64,000 nucleotides of DNA from SIG565 sp964607025 (GTDB lineage Bacteria > Bacillota > Clostridia > Oscillospirales > Acutalibacteraceae): contig CAZSIL010000002.1 in NCBI GenBank assembly GCA_964607025.1, positions 1 through 64,000 of the forward strand, given 5' to 3'. Within the stretch, counting starts at the first letter, position 1; each line of letters opens with the position of its first letter. Positions 58,997 to 64,000 of the stretch are shown one piece after another. Position numbers and translations under genes: made by a program. The notes below the pieces were generated by a model. It did not search any database. It saw only the letters and a program-made list of their open reading frames with translations, and had not been told where the DNA came from.

Positions 58997-60169
58997 ATGG
59001 AAATTTTGTATGAAAATCTGTTAACCATAACCTGGCAACAGGTAGTTATGTGGTTAATCGGCGGAATTTTGATATTCCTTGCCATCAAAAAAGAAATGGA
59101 ACCGACACTTTTGTTACCTATCGGTTTCGGCGCAATTCTTGTTAATATCCCAGGTTCAGGCGCTATTACAAGATTTTTTCAGAACGGTGTGGATAAAACA
59201 GTAGAAGTTTTAAACGGTGCGTTATCTCCCGAAGGTCTTGAAGCCGAACACGGCGCGTTAACAACGCTTTTTGACGCAGGTATTGCCAACGAACTTTTCC
59301 CGCTTATACTCTTTATCGGTATCGGCGCGATGATTGACTTTGGTCCGCTTCTTTCCAACCCGAAACTTATGATTTTCGGCGCGGCGGCGCAGTTCGGTAT
59401 CTTCTTTACACTGTGTTTGGCATCAATGTTCTTTCCAATTAACGATGCGGCGTCAATCGCTATTATCGGCGCGGCGGATGGCCCTACTTCAATCGTTGTT
59501 GCCAATAAACTTGGTAGCCAGTATCTCGGCGCTATAATGGTTGCGGCATATTCTTATATGGCACTCGTTCCCATTATTCAGCCCCCTGTAATCAAACTTT
59601 TAACCACCAAAAAAGAGCGTATGATTCGTATGCCCTATGAGCCGAAGGAAGTTAAGAAAATCACCAAAATTTTATTCCCGATTATCATCACCATCGTGGC
59701 AGGTGTTGTGGCTCCCGCTTCGGTTTCGCTTATCGGTTTCCTTATGTTCGGCAACTTAATCCGTGAGTGCGGCGTACTTGATTCACTTTCGGAAACTGCT
59801 CAAAAGGTACTTGCAAACTTAATTACAATTTTCCTTGGTATTACAATAGCTTCTCAGATGACTGCCGAAAAATTCTTGGCTCCCAACACGTTGCTTATAT
59901 TAGGTCTCGGTCTTGTTGCCTTTATCTTTGATACCGCGGGCGGCGTATTGTTTGCAAAGTTCTTAAACCTTTTTATGAAGAAGAAGATAAACCCGATGAT
60001 TGGTGCCGCAGGTATTTCGGCTTTCCCGATGTCAGGCCGTATCGTTCACAAAATGGGGCTCGCAGAAGACCCGCAAAACTTCCTGCTTATGCACTCAATC
60101 GGTGTTAACGTTTCAGGACAAATCGCATCGGTTATCGCCGGTGGCTTGATTCTCAATTTCTTTATGTAG
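58997..60169 (+). CDS. oadB: Na+-translocating decarboxylase beta subunit (OadB/GcdB-like), orphan
   Basis: Membrane subunit that in oxaloacetate, methylmalonyl-CoA and glutaconyl-CoA decarboxylases couples carboxybiotin decarboxylation to Na+ export. 390 residues, about nine helices. The Na+-site residues known from Klebsiella OadB are all conserved: Asp161 in GAADGPTSI, and Asn332, Gly336, Ser341 and Arg348 in NPMIGAAGISAFPMSGR. No carboxyltransferase alpha subunit or biotin carrier is encoded nearby; only a 43-residue OadG-like peptide follows. Expression is controlled by a Mn2+-type riboswitch. AAGGAG lies 9 bp before the ATG. Confidence 0.93.
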   Translation: MEILYENLLTITWQQVVMWLIGGILIFLAIKKEMEPTLLLPIGFGAILVNIPGSGAITRFFQNGVDKTVEVLNGALSPEGLEAEHGALTTLFDAGIANELFPLILFIGIGAMIDFGPLLSNPKLMIFGAAAQFGIFFTLCLASMFFPINDAASIAIIGAADGPTSIVVANKLGSQYLGAIMVAAYSYMALVPIIQPPVIKLLTTKKERMIRMPYEPKEVKKITKILFPIIITIVAGVVAPASVSLIGFLMFGNLIRECGVLDSLSETAQKVLANLITIFLGITIASQMTAEKFLAPNTLLILGLGLVAFIFDTAGGVLFAKFLNLFMKKKINPMIGAAGISAFPMSGRIVHKMGLAEDPQNFLLMHSIGVNVSGQIASVIAGGLILNFFM

Positions 60170-60182
60170 GGAGGATTTTAAG

Positions 60183-60314
60183 ATGTTTAATCCACAAAAT
60201 TTTATAACAAATCTTTCGTATATGGGCACAGGAATGCTCGCAATATTAATAGTTATGGGTGTTATAATTTTGGCTACCGTAATTCTTAATAAGGTATTTT
60301 CGGACAAGAAATAA
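60183..60314 (+). CDS. OadG-like single-helix peptide (43 aa)
   Basis: A short gene: ATG at 60183, GGGAGG 8 bp upstream, 43 codons, stop TAA at 60312. The peptide has one membrane helix (about 14-37, GTGMLAILIVMGVIILATVI) and a basic end (DKK), like the N-terminal part of the gamma subunit OadG, which anchors alpha to beta. It follows oadB by 13 bp. The Pro-rich and metal-binding C terminus of OadG is missing. Confidence 0.82.
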   Translation: MFNPQNFITNLSYMGTGMLAILIVMGVIILATVILNKVFSDKK

Positions 60315-60342
60315 GATTTCAAATAAAAAAGTTTCACCTTTT

Positions 60343-60368
60343 GGGCACCATCCTCACGGATGGTGCCC
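60343..60368 (+). terminator. Possible terminator after oadB unit
   Basis: Perfect 11-bp stem GGGCACCATCC / GGATGGTGCCC with loop TCAC, but no strong U run follows, so efficiency is uncertain. Nothing else is seen in 60315-60419. Confidence 0.6.
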
Positions 60369-60419
60369 ATTGGTCTTGTTGCTTTTGCCCCTTATGAAAA
60401 ATTGATACCCCTTAAAAAC

Positions 60420-60448
60420 TTGACAGTCATTAAAAATAGTGATAGTAT
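60420..60448 (+). promoter_or_regulatory. Sigma-A promoter of ligase-transpeptidase operon
   Basis: TTGACA, 17-bp spacer, TAGTAT at 60443-60448. Confidence 0.8.
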
Positions 60449-60507
60449 ACATATATAATTATAATAGGGTTTTTGTTTGCAAAAAGCAAAGGAGTGGCGA
60501 TGGCGTG

Positions 60508-62196
60508 ATGAATTTAACAAAACAACTAAAAAAACTATCCTTTGCACAAATTTTGCTTTATATTTCACTTTTTGTTGTGGGTGTTTTTCACGTTTACCTT
60601 TCTTGCGCAGTCTCTATCGTTCTTTTAATTAGGATTTTTATTCTTTTAAAGAAAAATGGTTCGATTAATCTTCGTGTTGATATGACCTTTATTGCCGTTT
60701 CGGTTTTGGCTTTAGCATATCTTTTCTCAACTCTTTGGGCGATTGATAGCGGAACCGCAATCTTCGGTTTTTTTAAATTTTTGCCTTTGCCGCTTTATGC
60801 TTTGGTATTAATGCAAGAGCCACAGTGCAGGGAAAAGACTTTGTTCGGTCTTCCATATGTTCTTAGTGTGATGGCGGTGATATCGATTGGGCTTATGTAT
60901 ATTCCGTCGCTTGATACCTTTTTCGCAGTATCGGGACGTCTAAGCGGATTTCTTCAATATCCAAACGCGTTTGCTATCATACTTCTTGTTGGCGAATTGC
61001 TTCTTATAACACGAGATAAACTAAAAATTTGGGATTTTTTATGCATCATTATTTCATTTTTCGGAATTCTCTATACAGGAAGCCGAACGGTATTTATTTT
61101 AGCAGCTGCTTCTAATTTCGTGGCTTTAATTTTCAACAAAAATAAAAAGGTAAGATTTGTAACAATCGGCGGTATAGTTCTTGGCATAGTGGCGGTATTA
61201 ATTTACTGTTTGATAACCGATAGCTTTAGTGTAATAACACGTTATCTCAATATTGATTTTGCAGAAAGCACCTTTATTGGACGTTTGCTTTACGCGCAGG
61301 ATGCGCTGCCCGTTATTCTGAAACATCCTTTTGGCCTTGGATATATGGGATATTATTTCATACAGCAAAGTATTCAAAGCGGCGTTTATTCTATAATGTT
61401 TATACATAATGACTTTTTGCAAATTTTACTTGACGTCGGTTGGATACCTTTTGGGTGTTTTGTGGCTTCAATTATAATGACCTTGATTAATAAAGAGGTT
61501 CCGTTTAGTAACAAGCTTATAATGCTTGTGTTGTTGGTTCACGCTTGTTTCGATTTCGACCTTATGTATATAGCAATATTTATGATGTTGTTACTTTTCT
61601 TAAAGCCGAAGCAGTTCAAAACGGTTTCTTTACGCTATAAACCCGTATCATTTATACCGATTTTAGCAGTATTACTTTCTCTTTGTCTGTTTTTCGGTTC
61701 GATACAGGCGCTTATGAGATTTGAGCAGTATGATATCGTAAGACGGGTTTACGACCACGATACAGTGGGAGATATAGAGCTTATAAAGGAAACCGAGGAT
61801 GTTAAAGCGGCAAATGAAATTGCCGATAAAATTTTAAAGCGTAATTCATACGTTGCATTTGCATACAGCATTAAAGCAAGATATGCGTATTCAATGGGCG
61901 ATTTTGCAAATGTTATTAAATACAAAAAACTCACCATTGAAACAGCACCGTTTTCCTATGCTGAATATTGGGAATATGGGAAAATGCTTATGAACGGAAT
62001 CAAACTTTACGAAAATGCAGGCGATACAAAGAGTGCAGGAATCTGCAAGAAAGAGCTTATAAACCTGTCGGATAGAATGGAGCAACAAAAGAATAACCTT
62101 AGTGAGTACGGCTCGAAGATAAGCTTTCAGCCGATACTTTATCTACCGAAGGAAATGCGCGAATATGTAAGCGAACTCAAGGGGGAAAAACAATGA
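60508..62196 (+). CDS. O-antigen ligase-like (Wzy_C) membrane protein
   Basis: 562 residues from the ATG at 60508 (a GTG at 60505 is an alternative; the frame upstream overlaps the promoter). About eleven membrane helices, then a soluble C-terminal part (about 430-562). GSRTVFILAAASN and the large extracellular loop with FIHNDFLQILLDVGWIPFG are typical of the O-antigen ligase/Wzy_C family; the C-terminal part has TPR-like helices (NEIADKILKRNSYVAFAYSIKARYAYSMGDFANVI). In Gram-positives such proteins polymerise or attach surface glycans, or act as bactoprenol glycan ligases. Overlaps the transpeptidase gene by 4 bp. Confidence 0.86.
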   Translation: MNLTKQLKKLSFAQILLYISLFVVGVFHVYLSCAVSIVLLIRIFILLKKNGSINLRVDMTFIAVSVLALAYLFSTLWAIDSGTAIFGFFKFLPLPLYALVLMQEPQCREKTLFGLPYVLSVMAVISIGLMYIPSLDTFFAVSGRLSGFLQYPNAFAIILLVGELLLITRDKLKIWDFLCIIISFFGILYTGSRTVFILAAASNFVALIFNKNKKVRFVTIGGIVLGIVAVLIYCLITDSFSVITRYLNIDFAESTFIGRLLYAQDALPVILKHPFGLGYMGYYFIQQSIQSGVYSIMFIHNDFLQILLDVGWIPFGCFVASIIMTLINKEVPFSNKLIMLVLLVHACFDFDLMYIAIFMMLLLFLKPKQFKTVSLRYKPVSFIPILAVLLSLCLFFGSIQALMRFEQYDIVRRVYDHDTVGDIELIKETEDVKAANEIADKILKRNSYVAFAYSIKARYAYSMGDFANVIKYKKLTIETAPFSYAEYWEYGKMLMNGIKLYENAGDTKSAGICKKELINLSDRMEQQKNNLSEYGSKISFQPILYLPKEMREYVSELKGEKQ

Positions 62197-63530
62197 AAAG
62201 GATATTAGCTTTTGTTTGTATTTTTTCTCTTGCCTTTGGCTTTTCGGGTTGCTCCTCAAATAAGGTAACGGTTGTCGGGTCGGACGGTGAGGTTATCGCA
62301 TCGGTATCAAAACTCGATTTTGCTTCCAAAAAACTTGAAAATAAAGGATACGAAAGCTATGTGAAACTTGCTCTTAGCGAAGCGGTTGAAATTATATGCG
62401 ATGTTTACGATTGCGAAGTTAAGGCGGCACAAAAGAAGCTTTTCACAAGCGGATTCACTGTAAAAACGGCTTTTGATAAAACGTCTTATTTTGCGATAGA
62501 GAATATGTATGCCAAATATCAAAGCGGAGAAAAAAAGCTTTCGGTTGGCGCCGCTATTACCGATTATTCGGGTAATATCAGGGCGGTGTTCAGCGGCGGT
62601 GAAGAACTTTACGGAATAGAACCACACGCTCCTTTTTCAACCATTAAACCGCTGAGTGTATATGCTCAAGCAATGGAGGCGGGGCTTGTTGATTGGTCGG
62701 CAATGATAACCGATAAGCCGTATAAGAAGATTGCCGAGGAAAATGGAAGAGAAAAGGATTGGCCCACAAATGCAAGCGGAGGTTACACCTACCAGAAAAC
62801 AAGTTTGCAAGAATGTATAAAATTTTCTCTTAACACCACAGCAGTTCACGTTCTCAATGACCTAGGGGTTGAAAAATCAATCGATTTTATGAGAACGAAA
62901 TTCGGTGCAGACCTTGGTTATGAGCAGAATAAAGCTACAGTTAAAGGGTCTGAAGAGGTCATTGGAAATATTGCAATGGGATACCTTTATAAAGGATTTA
63001 CCCCTACAGAACTTTCAGGATATTATCAGGTTTTCGGAAATCTTGGTAATTATGTAAAACCTCATGCCGTTTTAGAAATTTGTGATAAAGAAGGCAATTC
63101 GGTTTATTCCTACTCGGGCGAAACAAAACAGGTGTTCAGTAAGGAAACGGCTTATGTTATGAATAAGCTTTTGGAATCTGTTGTGAGTCCCGGCGGAACC
63201 GGTTCGGAAGCTTTTCTTGAAGGCGCGGCACTCGTTGGAAAGACGGGTACAGGCACCGAAGAGGGCAACTGGTTTGTCGGTGTAACACCCGAGTATTGTT
63301 GTTCTGTATGGCACGGTGATAATGACAATAAGAATATAGCCGACCGTATGTTTACCGAAATTTTCAAGACAATGCCAAAGCATACGAAAACAAAATTCCC
63401 CGAACTTGCAACTGTTCGGAAGATAATTTGCTGCAGCGAAAGCGGACTTAAGTTTTCAGGCAACTGTAACAATATGAATATCGGATACTTTGCGGCAGAC
63501 CGCACACCTGCGGTTTGTGATAAGCATTAA
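62193..63530 (+). CDS. Lipoprotein penicillin-binding transpeptidase
   Basis: 445 residues. Lipobox F-S-G-C with Cys20 lipidated. The transpeptidase motifs are S149-T-I-K152 (SxxK), S212-L-N214 (SxN) and K350-T-G-T353 (KTGT), with the class A-like spacing and FTPTELSGYYQVFGNLG before the last. No glycosyltransferase (GT51) domain and no N-terminal transmembrane anchor, so it is a free-standing class A-type transpeptidase tethered by lipid. The end carries four Cys (KIICCSESGLKFSGNCN ... AVCDKH) like the Cys-rich ends of some clostridial PBPs. Coupled by 4-bp overlap to the ligase-like protein. Confidence 0.9.
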   Translation: MKRILAFVCIFSLAFGFSGCSSNKVTVVGSDGEVIASVSKLDFASKKLENKGYESYVKLALSEAVEIICDVYDCEVKAAQKKLFTSGFTVKTAFDKTSYFAIENMYAKYQSGEKKLSVGAAITDYSGNIRAVFSGGEELYGIEPHAPFSTIKPLSVYAQAMEAGLVDWSAMITDKPYKKIAEENGREKDWPTNASGGYTYQKTSLQECIKFSLNTTAVHVLNDLGVEKSIDFMRTKFGADLGYEQNKATVKGSEEVIGNIAMGYLYKGFTPTELSGYYQVFGNLGNYVKPHAVLEICDKEGNSVYSYSGETKQVFSKETAYVMNKLLESVVSPGGTGSEAFLEGAALVGKTGTGTEEGNWFVGVTPEYCCSVWHGDNDNKNIADRMFTEIFKTMPKHTKTKFPELATVRKIICCSESGLKFSGNCNNMNIGYFAADRTPAVCDKH

Positions 63531-63564
63531 TATATATTTTAAAATTTTTTGAGGAGTGTATCTA

Positions 63565-64000
63565 ATGAAAACATTCAAAAAAGCATTGGCTGTTTTGCTT
63601 TCGCTTATGATGTTGGTGTCGCTTTTTCCAACTAATTTAGCGTTTGCAGAAGGCGCTTCGGGAACAGAAATTGTCGAGGAAAACTTTTCTGTAACCGAAA
63701 CAGAATCATCCGACGTGTCTTCAGGTACAAATTCAGATGTTGCAGAAACACCCGCAACAGATTTTGATTATGGGATTTGTGACGGAAAAGTTACTATAGA
63801 AGGATATCACGGCTCAGATACAGACATTGTGATACCTTCTTCTATTGAGGAATATCCTGTAACAAGTATAGGGAATTTGGCATTTGAGTATTGCGGGGGC
63901 CTTACAAGCATAACCATCCCGGACGGTGTAACATGGATAGGGGATAGGGCATTTTACGAATGCAGTGGTCTTACAAGCATAACCATCCCTGATAGTGTAA
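63565..64000 (+). CDS. BspA-like leucine-rich-repeat surface protein, 3' end outside window
   Basis: Starts at ATG 63565 with GAGGAG upstream and stays open to the window end (145 codons). A classical signal peptide is followed by a cleavage site (AFA-EGAS, about residue 29), then a Ser/Thr/Glu-rich linker and the first LRR_5 repeats: VIPSSIEEYPVTSIGNLAFEYC, then two nearly identical DNA units with GGTCTTACAAGCATAACC-type sequence (from 63899 and 63968). Same family as the protein at the left edge, but here with the N terminus. Secreted. Confidence 0.92.
   Translation, partial: MKTFKKALAVLLSLMMLVSLFPTNLAFAEGASGTEIVEENFSVTETESSDVSSGTNSDVAETPATDFDYGICDGKVTIEGYHGSDTDIVIPSSIEEYPVTSIGNLAFEYCGGLTSITIPDGVTWIGDRAFYECSGLTSITIPDSV

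Overview
The window looks like chromosomal DNA of a strictly anaerobic, low-to-moderate GC, Gram-positive bacterium of the Clostridia type, probably gut-associated. The grounds are a complete Rnf complex, two glycyl-radical enzymes each with its own radical-SAM activase, class III ribonucleotide reductase, Na+-pump decarboxylase subunits, sigma-A promoters close to TTGACA-N17-TATAAT, strong GGAGG ribosome-binding sites, several TTG starts, and BspA-like leucine-rich-repeat surface proteins running off both edges. I cannot name a genus from sequence alone. I see no rRNA, no CRISPR array, no transposase and no prophage.

Layout. 1-5.6 kb: 3' part of a giant BspA-like surface protein ending in a 44-residue Asp/Glu/Tyr tail. 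5.7-8.6 kb: an unassigned glycyl-radical enzyme and its activase. 8.7-12.8 kb: a class III RNR unit (nrdG, nrdD with a fused redoxin, and an atypical thioredoxin reductase) behind tandem NrdR-like boxes. 13-20 kb (minus): a cell-surface glycan cassette (polyprenyl sugar transferase, LicD, SDR, TPP enzyme, cytidylyltransferase fused to a Gfo/Idh-like domain, second LicD), which looks like a route to a CDP-activated building block and its transfer. 20-26.4 kb (minus): a tightly overlapped operon murD - M42 - M42 - GNAT - PLP lyase - beta-propeller-like protein, with a highly structured leader. 26.7-37 kb: housekeeping and small membrane genes (DMT transporter, orphan PqqD-like protein, nnrD, lipoprotein, G5/3D wall protein, pyrR, mnmA, LUD protein, D,D-carboxypeptidase, pgi). 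37-43 kb (minus): trxA-trxB-ZIP-pepD, then OPT peptide transporter with a second PqqD-like protein. 43-45.6 kb: YwaF-like protein, TetR regulator and divergent small membrane genes. 45.7-49.4 kb (minus): GH78-like rhamnosidase, SGNH hydrolase, serine hydrolase. 50.8 kb: initiator tRNA-Met. 50.9-53.7 kb (minus): Fur-family regulator with a ZnuABC-type uptake system. 53.9-58.8 kb: rnfCDGEAB. 58.8-60.3 kb: a yybP-ykoY type (Mn2+) riboswitch and terminator in front of an orphan oadB plus a 43-residue OadG-like peptide. 60.5-63.5 kb: O-antigen-ligase-like protein and a lipoprotein transpeptidase. 63.6 kb to the edge: the start of another BspA-like protein.

How it fits together. Energy conservation rests on ferredoxin and ion gradients (Rnf, OadB), peptide and glycan scavenging (OPT, PepD, M42 peptidases, rhamnosidase) feeds it, and much of the rest builds or decorates the envelope (MurD, carboxypeptidase, lipoprotein transpeptidase, 3D protein, LicD cassette, ligase, LRR proteins). 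The most unusual items are the Mn2+-type riboswitch in front of a Na+-pump subunit, the CDP/LicD cassette with its TPP enzyme, the thiol-dependent class III RNR unit with a non-canonical reductase, the double cloverleaf leader of the murD operon, and the acidic C-terminal tail of the first protein.
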